Below are positions 17,636 to 26,422 of a DNA stretch of 64,000 nt, one piece after another. This stretch comes from Actinoplanes sandaracinus (GTDB taxonomy: Bacteria; Actinomycetota; Actinomycetes; Mycobacteriales; Micromonosporaceae): contig NZ_JASCTH010000037.1 of NCBI RefSeq assembly GCF_030009775.1, positions 37,092-101,091 of the forward strand. The letters run 5' to 3'. The position numbers were made by a program, and so were the translations under genes. Each line of letters starts with the position of its first letter. The stretch's first letter is position 1. The notes beneath the pieces are model-generated. The model was not told where the DNA came from. It did not search any database and saw nothing but the letters and a program-made list of their open reading frames with translations.

Positions 17636-18604
17636 ATGGCGACGAGCACGACCGCCCCGCGGACCACCACGTTCGAGTCGGCCGATCCGCACGCCATCGA
17701 GCTGTTCCTCGCCGGCGCTTACGGCACCCGCATGCGGATCCGCAGCGCCGACCAGCGCCGCTTCCTGCGTCACCGGCGTACGGATGCCGGGACGTTCGCG
17801 ATCGATGTCGTCGAGCAACCCGCCGACCGCACCTTCGCGGTCGACCCGATGCACACCGTCGTGGTCACCCGGGTCACCACCGCCCGGATCGAACGGACCT
17901 GCCGTCTCGACGAGCGGCGGTACGACGTCGGAGATCTGTTCCTGGCGGCTCATCCGGACGCCTTCTACACCTGCCGCTGGTACCCGGGAGAGATCGCCAA
18001 CTGTGTCATCGACCCGGCGCTGCTCGCCCGGGTCGCCGCCACCGCGCCGGGCCGGCGCGGCGGACCGATCAGCTTCACCAGCCTCGACCCCGTGTCGCCG
18101 GCGGCCTCGGCTCACTGGTGGGCGACCCGGTCCTACGTCGCGGACCTGCTGGGCGACCCCGAGGTCGCCACACCGCTGGTCCTTACCAGCGCCGCTCAGC
18201 TGCTCGCGGCCGCGACGCTGACCACCTTCCCGAACACGGCGCTCACCGAGCCGACGATCGAGGACCGCCGCGACGCCTCCACCCCCACGGTGCGCAGGGC
18301 GGTCGCCTACATCGACAGTCACGCCGGGAGCGACATCGGCGTCGCCGACGTCGCCGCGGCCGCCAACGTCAGCATCCGCGCGGTGCAACTGGCCTTCCGC
18401 CGCCACCTCGGCACCACACCGACGGCTTACCTGCGCCAGGTGCGCCTGGATCATGTTCGCCAGGCCCTCATTGACGCCGACCCCACCACCGCGACCGTGT
18501 CGGCGATCGCGGCGAGCTGGGGCTTCGCCAACCACAGCCGGTTCACCGCGACGTATCGCGCCACCTACGGCGTCCTGCCCAGCGCCGTCCTGCGCGGCGC
18601 GTGA
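17636..18604 (+). CDS. AraC-family transcriptional regulator (second of two)
   Basis: This 322-residue AraC regulator starts at ATG 17636 after AAGGGG. Its layout equals that of its upstream neighbour: a cupin-like N-terminal half, then two helix-turn-helix units (SDIGVADVAAAANVSIRAVQ and VSAIAASWGFANHSRFTATY). The shared signature FPNTA/TT before the DNA-binding half and the near equal length point to tandem duplication. The 10-nt gap predicts co-transcription. Two related regulators from one transcript could form mixed dimers or respond to related ligands. That is inference; nothing in the sequence identifies the ligand. Confidence 0.9.
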   Translation: MATSTTAPRTTTFESADPHAIELFLAGAYGTRMRIRSADQRRFLRHRRTDAGTFAIDVVEQPADRTFAVDPMHTVVVTRVTTARIERTCRLDERRYDVGDLFLAAHPDAFYTCRWYPGEIANCVIDPALLARVAATAPGRRGGPISFTSLDPVSPAASAHWWATRSYVADLLGDPEVATPLVLTSAAQLLAAATLTTFPNTALTEPTIEDRRDASTPTVRRAVAYIDSHAGSDIGVADVAAAANVSIRAVQLAFRRHLGTTPTAYLRQVRLDHVRQALIDADPTTATVSAIAASWGFANHSRFTATYRATYGVLPSAVLRGA

Positions 18605-18732
18605 GCTTCGTTCTCCGCACAGCAGTCACCGGATGTGCACAGAACGTACTAGGCGCCCCGTCGCCGACGTCCGATCCTTCAGGGGACACCGGCGCGAGTC
18701 CGAACGCCGTGCCCGGACGTGGAGGAGCCGTG

Positions 18733-19095
18733 ATGATGTTGGGCGTTCACGAAGGTGAGGAGCCGGGCGCCACGCCGCTTCCGTCCGGGGTGGTCACGAC
18801 GGAGGAGGGGGACCGGCTGACCATCACCATCAGCACCGACCTCGATTGCGGGACCGGGCCCGGCCTCTACGCCCGGCTCCGTGATCTCGTGGTCATCACG
18901 CGGGCCCGGCTGATCACGATGGACATCGCCGGCGTCGACTTCTGCGACTGCGCCGGCGCCCGTGTGCTCGCCGCCATCCACCGGCTCGCCTCGGACCAGG
19001 GGATAGACTGCCGGCTGCGGGGCCCTCGCCCCCATGTCGTCTGGCTGCTGCAGACGCTCGACGCCGGATACCTGACGGCGCCGGAGGCCGAGTAA
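18733..19095 (+). CDS. STAS-domain protein (anti-sigma factor antagonist-like)
   Basis: This 120-residue protein is almost entirely a STAS domain: TISTDLDCGTGPGLYARLRDL, then LITMDIAGVDFCDCAGARVLAAIHRLA, then a C-terminal helix. A GTG (18730) and ATGs (18733, 18736) follow GGAGG; 18733 gives the best spacing. Classical antagonists carry a phosphorylatable Ser in the DSSG loop. Here the loop reads DCAG, so normal switching by an RsbW/SpoIIAB-type kinase is unlikely. It may be constitutively active, a decoy, or regulated differently. No anti-sigma factor or sigma factor gene is adjacent. Confidence 0.82.
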   Translation: MMLGVHEGEEPGATPLPSGVVTTEEGDRLTITISTDLDCGTGPGLYARLRDLVVITRARLITMDIAGVDFCDCAGARVLAAIHRLASDQGIDCRLRGPRPHVVWLLQTLDAGYLTAPEAE

Positions 19096-19149
19096 GACCC
19101 GGGAGTCCTCCAGCACCCGACCGAGTTCGCTGATGGCCGTACCCGTTCT

Positions 19150-19275
19150 TCACATCGTGCGCAGCGCCTCGGTGGGGGAGAGGCGTGCGGCGCGTATGGC
19201 CGGGTAGAGCCCGGCGCAACCGCCGATCACCGCGGCCGGCACCAGGGCTGCGCGCACCCCCGCCGGCGGCACCAG
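19150..19275 (-). pseudogene. C-terminal remnant of an FtsX/MacB-type ABC permease
   Basis: The minus strand encodes a ~40-residue tail, ending in YPAIRAARLSPTEALRTM, the very conserved end of FtsX-like permeases of the MacB/LolE type, after a hydrophobic helix (ALVPAAVIGGCAGL). Everything upstream of this tail is lost: the sequence changes into an IS5-like transposase fragment at about 19300. It is a truncated gene, most likely broken by the insertion. Confidence 0.7.
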
Positions 19276-19313
19276 CGTCTGCCGGCCGCGGTCACCGCCG
19301 GACTCACTCTGCC

Positions 19314-19531
19314 CTACAGTTCCGGCGCCGTCGAAGGCCAGGCCAGGCGCAGGAATCCGCGGAAGTGGGAAGCCTTGCGGTCGTAGCGGCGGACCAGACG
19401 CCGGAACCGGGTGACCCACTCCAGGCAACGCTCAATGACGTAGCGATGCCGGCCGAGCCGGGGCGAGGACTCGATACCCTTACGCGCGATCCGGGCCTTG
19501 AGCAGCCTGCCGTCATCCCGCACGCTGAGCT
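19314..19531 (-). pseudogene. IS5-family transposase C-terminal fragment
   Basis: The minus frame ends with RHRYVIERCLEWVTRFRRL, RRYDRKASHFRGFLRLA and a stop at 19314. This is the typical last ~60 residues of IS5-group DDE transposases, including the conserved E of the ER motif. The catalytic Asp residues and the first part of the protein are missing. It abuts the FtsX remnant, in the same orientation. Confidence 0.7.
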
Positions 19532-19668
19532 GGAAGGCCGATCGTCAAAGTTTGCTCCGCCGCCTGTTTCCATCTGAGTCCTCCGCCATCGGGCTGACCA
19601 GGACACCAGTTCCCGCGTCGATACGCCCTCCACGCCGCGACCGCCCCCGTGGCGGCGCGACGTGGAGG

Positions 19669-19706
19669 TTGTGTGCGATGCACGGTTCTATGCTATACAG
19701 ACTAGG
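19669..19706 (+). promoter_or_regulatory. Probable leaderless promoter of the PadR gene
   Basis: TATACA at 19694-19699 ends six bases before the GTG start at 19706, the distance expected when transcription starts at the start codon itself. A TTGTGT at 19669-19674 could serve as a -35 box with a long (19-nt) spacer. No Shine-Dalgarno sequence precedes the GTG. The AT-rich patch is also a likely self-binding site for PadR. Confidence 0.5.
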
Positions 19707-20044
19707 TGAGATCGAGTCAACTACTCAAGGGCGTGCTGGACATCGCCGTCATGGCCGCGCTGTCACGTCGCGAGTTGTACGGCCTCGAGCTGCTGGAACG
19801 CCTGCGGGGCGAAGGCCTCACACCGTTGGGCGACCCATCCGTCTACGGGGTGCTACGCCGCCTCGAGCAGGACGGGCTGGTCACCGCCCGGCTGGAGCCG
19901 TCGGCCAGCGGCCCCGCCCGCAAGTACTACAGCATCACCCCGAAAGGCCGAGCCGACCTGGACGCCGCCGACGCAGAGTGGTCACGGCTCGCCCGCGTCG
20001 TCAACCGACTCCTGGAGATGAGGAATGAACGTGAGCAGCGCTGA
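19706..20044 (+). CDS. PadR-family transcriptional regulator
   Basis: This 112-residue winged-helix repressor opens with SSQLLKGVLDIAVMAALS and has YGLELLERL, DPSVYGVLRRLEQDGLV and PARKYYSITPKGRADL, all diagnostic of PadR proteins. The start is GTG 19706. Its last 20 bases overlap the HAAS-domain gene, so the two are translationally coupled. PadR proteins typically repress the operon that contains them and release DNA on binding a ligand. The pair PadR plus HAAS membrane protein is a common actinobacterial module whose signal is unknown. IS and permease fragments lie immediately upstream. Confidence 0.92.
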   Translation: MRSSQLLKGVLDIAVMAALSRRELYGLELLERLRGEGLTPLGDPSVYGVLRRLEQDGLVTARLEPSASGPARKYYSITPKGRADLDAADAEWSRLARVVNRLLEMRNEREQR

Positions 20045-20672
20045 GCCATCCGCCGCATCTGCCGGCGAAGACCCATCCGTGTCATCGGAAGCCATCCGGA
20101 ACTACGTCATAGCGGTGGACGACCTCCTGCTGGACGTGCCGTGGCGTCGTCGGCGTGAGCTCATCGCCGACCTGCAGGAACACCTCCGGGAACATCCTGA
20201 CCAGATCACTGTCGAGCAGCCCCAGGACTACGCGGCCGAACTGCGCGCCGCGGCTGGAGCCGTTCCCGGCGGGTTCCTGTCCGGGTTCCGGTCGGCATCC
20301 TGGCCCACGCCGCTGGAGTGGTGGGAGTCGGTCCTGCGCGGCGCGGCTCTCATCTTGCTGGCGCTGCTGGGGTACAAGATCCTGGACTACCTGTCCTACT
20401 TCGTCGTCGGAGATGCTTCATCACAGGGCCCGTGGCCCGGCGCGATCGACTCCGCGCTGCAGACGCTGTACCCAGTACCTGCCTTCCGCGGCTCCACCGG
20501 GACCGGGCTGTTGATCTATGCCCCGTTGGCCGTCCTCGTCGGGCAGCTGACCACCGCCGCGGTGCTGCTGCGCGCACCACAACGACGTCCGATGCTGCGA
20601 ATCTTGTCGTACATCAGCCTTGGCGTTGTCCTGGTACTGCTCGGATACGGAGCCATACGATCGATTGGCTGA
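20025..20672 (+). CDS. HAAS-domain (DUF1700-like) membrane protein
   Basis: This 215-residue protein starts inside the PadR gene (ATG 20025 after GAGGA). The cytoplasmic N-terminal ~95 residues form a helical HAAS-type domain (RNYVIAVDDLLLDVPWRRRRELIADLQEHL), followed by at least three membrane helices at about 105-125, 165-185 and 195-212. Proteins of this type nearly always follow a PadR repressor and are thought to link the repressor to a membrane or transport function. No ABC transporter genes follow here, although an FtsX permease remnant lies upstream, so the pair may once have served a now broken transporter (inference). Confidence 0.85.
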   Translation: MNVSSAEPSAASAGEDPSVSSEAIRNYVIAVDDLLLDVPWRRRRELIADLQEHLREHPDQITVEQPQDYAAELRAAAGAVPGGFLSGFRSASWPTPLEWWESVLRGAALILLALLGYKILDYLSYFVVGDASSQGPWPGAIDSALQTLYPVPAFRGSTGTGLLIYAPLAVLVGQLTTAAVLLRAPQRRPMLRILSYISLGVVLVLLGYGAIRSIG

Positions 20673-21023
20673 TACCTAGGCGCCCTGAACCGTCACCTCG
20701 GCGCCGGTGCACCCTCGGATGCGGTGATTCGCCCTGCAGGCTCGGGCCGAACAGTCCGCGACGGGCGCACTCTCTTGCCGCCGACCGGGCGCTACAGAGT
20801 CACGGTCCTGCTACGTCGGACAGCACACGCTCGTGCTGAAGAGAGTGCGTTCCCGATGCGCGCAGAAGGTGATGGACGGCAGCTTCTATCGCAACGTTCG
20901 TTCTCGCCGCTCTCGAGTGAGAGCTTTCGGGCGGACGCCTCCCAGCGAAGAGGCGGGGGAGATCGTGTGGAGGTTCTGCGCCGCGCCTTCCGAAGCGGCG
21001 GCCCGCGGGCACAAGATCCCCCC
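20673..21023. other. Spacer without a supportable gene
   Basis: Nothing convincing is seen in these ~350 bases except possible upstream start sites for the ferritin-like gene, including a GTG at 20967 with a GGGGGAG a few bases before it. Confidence 0.5.
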
Positions 21024-21839
21024 ATGAACTACCGTCAACATCTCGTGACGTTCGAGGAGCACGCCCGCAGCCAGGCGGTGCGCACCGAACCGCAGCCGCT
21101 CGGCGGGCACCTCCACCGGGCACTGATCCGTAGTATCCAGCGATTCCAAGCCGGCGAGGACGGCGACGGGACCGGCCTGATCGCGGCGGCGACACGGGCC
21201 GGCGATCCGGTCTACCTGGCCGCAGTCCGGCTCTTCGTGGCCGAGGAGCAGAGCCACGCGGCCCGGCTGGCGAACGTGTTGCGCTACGCCGGCGCGGCCC
21301 CGATCAGCGGGCACTGGACCGACACCGTCTTCGTCCTCGTACGCCGCGGTGGCGGCCTTCGGCTGGAGCTGCTGACGCTGATGCTGGCCGAAGTAGTGGC
21401 GTTGCGCTACTACCGGGCGCTCCGCGACGGGTCCGGCGACGCCTACGTGGCCGATGTGGCCGCCCGGATCCTCGCCGACGAGAAACGGCATGTGCCGTTC
21501 CACCTCGATCGCCTGCGTCAGAGCTTCGCCCGGACACCGCTCGCCGGTCGGGTCGCCGCAGCCGGGGGGTGGGGGGTACTGATGCTCGGAGCGGTACTCG
21601 TGGTCGCCCTCGACCATGGAAGTGCGCTGCGGGTTCTGGGCGTGACCCGGCGGCGGTTCATCATCGACGTGCTGCGCCTGTTTCGCCCGATGGCCGCATC
21701 GGTCTTCCGGCAGCGGGCAACCGCAGCCGGCCAAGGTCTTCGTCCGGCATCAGGTGCCATTCATTCTTCCGGTACGGCAGCCGCCGTTCGTGATTTGACT
21801 TCGGGTTCTGCGGGAACAAAGACGGCCACCCCATGGTAA
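21024..21839 (+). CDS. Ferritin-like di-iron domain protein
   Basis: This protein of 271 residues has two E-x-x-H type metal motifs in helices: EEQSHAARL (around residue 74) and DEKRHVPFHLDRL (around 156), with a further acidic helix at EVVALRYY. These are features of ferritin-like di-iron folds. A hydrophobic segment follows (WGVLMLGAVLVVAL), and the C-terminal ~40 residues look disordered. I use the ATG at 21024 because the family usually begins near FEEHAR. A GTG at 20967 has a better ribosome site and would add 19 residues. The substrate is unknown. It stands alone, with no partner genes for an oxygenase pathway. Confidence 0.7.
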   Translation: MNYRQHLVTFEEHARSQAVRTEPQPLGGHLHRALIRSIQRFQAGEDGDGTGLIAAATRAGDPVYLAAVRLFVAEEQSHAARLANVLRYAGAAPISGHWTDTVFVLVRRGGGLRLELLTLMLAEVVALRYYRALRDGSGDAYVADVAARILADEKRHVPFHLDRLRQSFARTPLAGRVAAAGGWGVLMLGAVLVVALDHGSALRVLGVTRRRFIIDVLRLFRPMAASVFRQRATAAGQGLRPASGAIHSSGTAAAVRDLTSGSAGTKTATPW

Positions 21840-22018
21840 CGGCCTCCGCCGGAGGCCGGCGCGCGCTCGTGCCGATGAGCGTGCGTTTGCCGGCTCGGTG
21901 CCTGAAGGTGCGTCGTGCCTACGTCTGATGGAACCTGGCCGTCTTGACCGAGTCGTGGAAGGAACGTCCGTACCTTGTCCTTGGTGAAACTCGGATTCCA
22001 CGGCGCTGGAAGCGGCCG

Positions 22019-22453
22019 TTATGGCATGTCGGCGTATCGGGGAGGCGGGATGTAGGGCTGCCACCATGCGACATACGTTCCGACCCCGGCCACGATGGAC
22101 ATCAGCGCTCCCACGACCACGCCCAGCCATGATCCCTGGTTCCGGGGGTTGCGCACGTTGATACAGGCGTTCCCGCTGGGATGATGGACCGTTACCGGGT
22201 GGCCCGCACGCAAGCTCGTCGCTCCCTGCGACCAGTACAAATCTGACTCGCACCGCTGCCCGTCGCGGGCGGTGAAGCGAACCCTGAGAAAGGCACGGTG
22301 GCCGCGGTTCTCCACCCTCACGACCTCGGCATCCGCGTTCGAGCCGCGGGAGTCCCTGACCGTGGACCACGAGAATGCCACGGTCACACAGGCGGTCAGA
22401 AGGAGGAAGAACGTCCAGAAGACTCGCAGCCGGGTCACGCGTGACTTCAGCAC
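22019..22453 (-). CDS. DUF3592-like membrane protein
   Basis: This 144-residue protein has one membrane helix near the N-terminus (VFWTFFLLLTACVTVAF), an extracytoplasmic ~75-residue beta-rich part containing VRVENRGHRAFLRVRFTARDG and GHPVTVHHP, and a second helix (LGVVVGALMSIVAGVGTYVAW). This is the plan of DUF3592 proteins, whose function is unknown. Start GTG 22453 lies 7 nt after AGGA. It is divergent from the gene at 22533. Confidence 0.65.
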   Translation of the reverse strand: MLKSRVTRLRVFWTFFLLLTACVTVAFSWSTVRDSRGSNADAEVVRVENRGHRAFLRVRFTARDGQRCESDLYWSQGATSLRAGHPVTVHHPSGNACINVRNPRNQGSWLGVVVGALMSIVAGVGTYVAWWQPYIPPPRYADMP

Positions 22454-22532
22454 ACAAGGATCCTAGGAACCGCCGTCAACGGGCTTCTTCGTGCAAGCAC
22501 CTACGTGAGCGGTGCGGGTACGCTGATTCACC

Positions 22533-23219
22533 ATGATCGACCCGTTGCCGTCGCCTCTTTCGGCCGAGCGTGTACTGGAGATCGCAGCGCCGATGCTTGC
22601 CGAGGTGGGTGGCACGTGGCGGCTGGCTGATGGGCCGATGCTGAGATCGGGGTCGTTGGGCGTTCGGGTTCTTCCCGCGGACAGCGACGATTACCGGCAC
22701 CTTGACCTGGAGATCCTGCTGAACGCGGACCGGCTGGATGTGCCAACGATCGTCGACTGCACGGTCGGCATCGCGACTGATCCGGTCGAGGCGGCCCGTC
22801 AGGCGATCCAGGCGTGGATTGACACCTGCCTGGTGACGGTACTCGAGATGGTTCAGCAGCAAGGACGACTAGCAGGTCACTTCAGGTCCGGCGAGCAGGG
22901 CGGTTTCAGCGGGTGGCACGCCATCGTCGGCAGTGTCACCGGGTGGTCCGTCGACGGATCGCAGGACAAGCAACAGTGGTTCGCCGAAGCGATGCCCTGG
23001 TCGACCCTGGCGCCCGTCATCACTGCCGGACTCGACCGACCACATCTCAACGGCATCCGCATGCTGGTTGGTCAGGGCGGTGACTTCACTGAGTGCGAGG
23101 TCCGGATCAACGGCCAGAAGCACGAACCGTCCGCGGCGGCACTGGCCGCGCTGGATTGGCCACGTACCAGCCAGTTTGGGCTGGCACGCGTGTTCGTCCT
23201 CCTGGTCGGCCCCGACTAA
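22533..23219 (+). CDS. Hypothetical protein (DUF6348-like)
   Basis: This is a 228-residue soluble protein. An N-terminal alpha/beta region (LEIAAPMLAEVGGTWRLADG) is followed by RHLDLEILLNADRLDVPTIVDCTVGI. A C-terminal half rich in Gly and Trp includes WHAIVGSVTGWSVDG and a final segment, LDWPRTSQFGLARVFVLLV. It resembles proteins annotated DUF6348 in actinobacteria, from memory and not verified. No signal peptide, membrane helix or catalytic motif is seen. Proteins of this size standing alone in toxin-rich regions are often immunity proteins, but nothing here proves it. Confidence 0.7.
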   Translation: MIDPLPSPLSAERVLEIAAPMLAEVGGTWRLADGPMLRSGSLGVRVLPADSDDYRHLDLEILLNADRLDVPTIVDCTVGIATDPVEAARQAIQAWIDTCLVTVLEMVQQQGRLAGHFRSGEQGGFSGWHAIVGSVTGWSVDGSQDKQQWFAEAMPWSTLAPVITAGLDRPHLNGIRMLVGQGGDFTECEVRINGQKHEPSAAALAALDWPRTSQFGLARVFVLLVGPD

Positions 23220-23290
23220 GCGGATGCCTTCACATGCCGCCGATAAGCGCACTGAGCGCTCGTCGTGTGAAGTGACGTGCCGGGGCGACT

Positions 23291-23319
23291 GCCATCGCTC
23301 GGGGAGAACCTCACGAAGT
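23291..23319 (+). repeat. Dispersed 29-bp repeat, copy A
   Basis: The core GGGGAGAACCTCACGA (23301-23316) is identical in three intergenic places in this window (also 41484-41499 and, reversed, 63799-63814). The flanks GCCATCGCTC and AGT are shared with copy C except for one base. Copy A lies 150 bp upstream of the small secreted protein gene at 23471, reading toward it. Confidence 0.85.
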
Positions 23320-23470
23320 CGAACCGTCACGATCGCCGACGAGGTGATCCACTTCCGCAAGATCTCGGAATGTAGTACCGGGACCCCTCCCGGCGGGTCG
23401 GCCATACAGTCCTCTGGTCGATCACGAACCGGTTCCGTTGTGGCCGGTCAGCTAAATCGGAGGGATTTCC

Positions 23471-23788
23471 ATGACAGGCAAAAACGGCCTCAAGAAGCTG
23501 CTCATTGGCGCGACGGTCGTCGCGGGCCTCGTCGGCGGGGCCGCCGCACCGGCCGCGGCGTCGGCAGCCGCCCCGGAGGACGTGCAGGCGAGGGCGTGCG
23601 GCTTCTGGGTCAACAGCCGGGCCTGGGCGTTCTACACCCACTGCACGGGCAGTGTGTACACGGTCGTGCAGGTGAAAGTCGTGACCAGGACCGGCCCCGG
23701 CTCCCTCATCTGTGTCCGGCCCGGCACTGTCGGACTCGGCCCGGCCAGCGTGGTGAGCAACGCCTACTACACGGGCAGGCTTTGCTGA
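23471..23788 (+). CDS. Small secreted protein (DUF6355-like)
   Basis: This is a 105-residue precursor with a clear signal peptide: KNGLKKLL, a hydrophobic Val/Gly/Ala core, and an Ala-rich cleavage region around residue 32-35. The mature ~70 residues contain four cysteines (about 43, 58, 80, 105), enough for two disulfides, and aromatic residues (GFWVNSRAWAFYTHC). It resembles short proteins labelled DUF6355 in natural-product producers, from memory. The ATG follows GGAGGG by six bases. A perfect 17-bp hairpin 47 bases after the stop probably ends the transcript. The function is unknown. Confidence 0.8.
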   Translation: MTGKNGLKKLLIGATVVAGLVGGAAAPAAASAAAPEDVQARACGFWVNSRAWAFYTHCTGSVYTVVQVKVVTRTGPGSLICVRPGTVGLGPASVVSNAYYTGRLC

Positions 23789-23834
23789 ACAGTCGGTGTC
23801 GTGGGGTGCGTCGCGTGTCGGCGCACCCCGCCCA

Positions 23835-23875
23835 GGCGCCATGTGCCAGAGAGTTCCGCTCTGGCACATGGCGCC
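23835..23875 (+). terminator. Perfect 17-bp hairpin after the secreted protein gene
   Basis: GGCGCCATGTGCCAGAG (23835-23851) pairs perfectly with 23859-23875 across a 7-nt loop (AGTTCCG). It is the longest perfect stem noticed in the window. There is no T-tract, so it may be a rho-independent terminator of the actinobacterial GC type or an mRNA 3' stabiliser. Confidence 0.75.
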
Positions 23876-24139
23876 GTTGGTATATGTACTCGTTCTCCTC
23901 TTGAGTGACATTGCGGAACATCGCGCCGCCACAACCGTCCCCGGCAACCTGCTTGCCTGGGCCTTCCTCAGCGGATTCTTCGCCCCGGGAGCATTCAGTT
24001 CGACGTTCGCGACCCCGTCTCGCTCTTCTCTGGGCCCGGTTTCTTTCGGATGGTCCTGTGGATTCGGGTCGTTACACTCTCGGGTCTAATGCGTGTGCTC
24101 GCCAAGATTCTGATAAAAGCACGCCCCGCGTACACGCTG

Positions 24140-24420
24140 AAGTGGATTGCGGCAGGTCTCGCGCTGGTCGGATTCGGTGTCCCGATCCCCGCCGGCAGCG
24201 CGTGCAAGTCGTCGATCATGGGGTCCAGGTGTAGGGCGTGCATTTGGGCGGCGGAGCGGGTCAGCCGGTTGCGCAACTCCCACTCCCGGTCGCCCTTGCG
24301 GCCCCGTCGGCCCCGAACCTGGACGGCCACCCGGCGAATTCCGACATCCACACCACGTCGAGGATGTTGACGTCGGCCTTGTGTCCACCGTCCTGTTTCG
24401 CGTCGCTCGCCATGAGTTCG
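24140..24420 (-). pseudogene. ISL3-like transposase fragment
   Basis: In the minus strand the stretch RRGRKGDREWELRNRLTRSA, AAQMHALHLDPMIDDL and LPAGIGTP resembles the C-terminal half of ISL3-type transposases. The frame shifts before and after it (GHKADVNILDVVWMSEFAG reads in another frame). No catalytic triad or ends remain. The whole interval 23876-24646 contains no intact gene. Confidence 0.55.
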
Positions 24421-24646
24421 TGCTGTTCTTCGGTCCCGCAGGCCGCGGTTCGAACGTGACCTTGTTCCGCGGGGTCGGCGTCTGATGCAGTGGCCGGTCG
24501 ACGGAGAAACCTTCAGCGGCGAGGGTCTTGAGGGCCGGAAACGTTCTGCACCCGGCGTGCGGCGAAGGGCCGGCTGGTTCCCTGCGGAAGCCTGGAGAGA
24601 TATTGACTGGATACGATGTGACGAGGCCATGCGGGGAGAGCGAATC

Positions 24647-26422
24647 GTGCAGACGGAGCGAGTTGTCGCCAACAGGTACCGGCTGGAAGAGCAGATCGGC
24701 TCCGGGGGCGGCGGAGTCGTGTGGCGGGCCACCGACGAACGCCTCGGCAGGCCGGTCGCGTTGAAGCGAGCCCTGTCCGGGGACGGGGACCCGCAGCGGT
24801 TCCGGCAGTTGGAGCGCGAGGCGAAGCTGCTTGCCCAATTGAACCACCGGCACGTCGTGACGATCTACGACGTGCTGGACGACAACGGTGAGTGCTGGCT
24901 GGTCATGGAGTACGTGCCGGCGCGGAGCATGGCCGAGTTGGACGTCGTCGCACCTCGGCAGGCGGCGAAGCTGGGCGCGCAGATCGCCGATGCGCTCGCG
25001 GCGGTGCACGCGAAGGGAATCCTGCACCGCGACATCAAGCCCGGCAACGTCCTCATGATCTCCGACGACGAGGTGAAGCTCGCCGACTTCGGCATCTCTC
25101 GCGACGCCGCGGGTGACGCGACCGTGACCTGCCCTGGTCTGCTCACCGGGTCACCGGGGTACGTGGCGCCGGAGGTGGCCAACGGTGCCGCGCCCACGGC
25201 GGCGTCCGACGTGTTCTCGCTGGCATCCACGCTGTTTGCCGTGGTGGAGGGCGAGTCACCAGTCGGGTCGACGACCGACGACATACGGATGCGCCTTCGA
25301 CGGGCCGCCAACGGTGCCATCGCCTCGCCGCGCAGGAGTGGCCCGCTCGCGCCGGTGCTGGAGCGGATGCTGCGGGTCGACGCCGGACAACGTCCCACCG
25401 CGGCCGAGGCACACGAGATCCTCGCGGACATCGCCGGCGTGCGGGCAACCCGGCGCGCACCCCGCTCGAGGTTCGCTGGGCGCCGCAGGCTTCTCGTGAC
25501 TGCCGGGGTGCTGGTCGCGGTCGCGGTGGTGGCGAGCTGCATCGTGTTCATCGATGAGCCCGGGACACCGACGGGGCCTGTGCTCGGTGCCGACCAGCGT
25601 ACCGCCGATCCATGCTCGCTGATCCGTGACGCGGCTCTGGAGCCGTTCGGCAATCCCAACCTGGTCTCGGACGATTCCGGGTTCAACCAGTGCAACGTCA
25701 TCGTGAAGAAGGACAGGAAGGAGGCGAACCTCCTGGCGTTGATCGACAGCACTCCCGGCGAGCAGTCGCCCGTGCAGGCACAGGACAAGGGGCGGTACCG
25801 GCTCGTCGACGAACCGGCGGGTGAGGGGTCCTGCGGGCGCCGGCTGCTGTTACCCGACCGCTACGAGATCCGGATCGAGGTGACCAGGGCCAACCTGATC
25901 GACGCCGACGCGTGCGTCATGGCCGACGTCGCCGTCCGGAGTGCCGACGCGGTGATCACCAGAGGACCGATTCCGGAGCGCCGACCCGGCAACCCGACGT
26001 TGCGGCCGGACTCCTTCAGCAGGGCGGACGCCTGCAGGGCCAAGGACTCGCCGTCGTTCCCCGATCGGCCCGGGATCGACCGCGGGAACCCGGAGGTCGG
26101 CTTCGGCCGCTGGAAGTGCACCTGGACCAGTACCGCCGACGGGATCGTTTACCGGCTGCGCTTCACCCGGGCGAAGCCGTTGGTCAAGTCCAGCGCGACG
26201 AAGGTGACGATCGACGGCCGGTATTCCGTGATCTCCTATCCCGGAGACGCACCTGGCGACGACACGTGTGAGGTCGAAGCGCACAACTTCACCTACGTGG
26301 ACGCATACGGCTATGACAAGGACGAGGTGTTGGAAGCCACTGTTGTCGGCAGGAGCCTGTCGCCGGACGAGCGGTGCCTGCTCACGACCCGGTTGGCCAC
26401 CGCCTTCTTCCCGCCACGGTAA
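24647..26422 (+). CDS. Transmembrane Ser/Thr protein kinase with extracellular Cys-containing domain
   Basis: This is a 591-residue PknB-type kinase. The kinase domain spans about 10-262 and has GSGGGGVVWRA, the VALKRAL lysine, a complete HRDIKPGN, DFGIS and YVAPEVANG. One membrane helix (LLVTAGVLVAVAVVASCIVF) lies at about 286-305. An extracellular ~285-residue region carries paired Cys segments (DPCSLI...NQCNV, EGSCGRRLL...DACVM, DACRAK...WKCTW, DTCEVE...ERCLL), resembling two DUF3558-like lipoprotein-type modules. GTG 24647 follows GGGGAGAG; an ATG at 24629 is the alternative. Unlike the two kinases near the toxin locus this one is a normal RD kinase. An FHA protein follows 72 bases later and is its probable reader or substrate. 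Confidence 0.9.
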   Translation: MQTERVVANRYRLEEQIGSGGGGVVWRATDERLGRPVALKRALSGDGDPQRFRQLEREAKLLAQLNHRHVVTIYDVLDDNGECWLVMEYVPARSMAELDVVAPRQAAKLGAQIADALAAVHAKGILHRDIKPGNVLMISDDEVKLADFGISRDAAGDATVTCPGLLTGSPGYVAPEVANGAAPTAASDVFSLASTLFAVVEGESPVGSTTDDIRMRLRRAANGAIASPRRSGPLAPVLERMLRVDAGQRPTAAEAHEILADIAGVRATRRAPRSRFAGRRRLLVTAGVLVAVAVVASCIVFIDEPGTPTGPVLGADQRTADPCSLIRDAALEPFGNPNLVSDDSGFNQCNVIVKKDRKEANLLALIDSTPGEQSPVQAQDKGRYRLVDEPAGEGSCGRRLLLPDRYEIRIEVTRANLIDADACVMADVAVRSADAVITRGPIPERRPGNPTLRPDSFSRADACRAKDSPSFPDRPGIDRGNPEVGFGRWKCTWTSTADGIVYRLRFTRAKPLVKSSATKVTIDGRYSVISYPGDAPGDDTCEVEAHNFTYVDAYGYDKDEVLEATVVGRSLSPDERCLLTTRLATAFFPPR

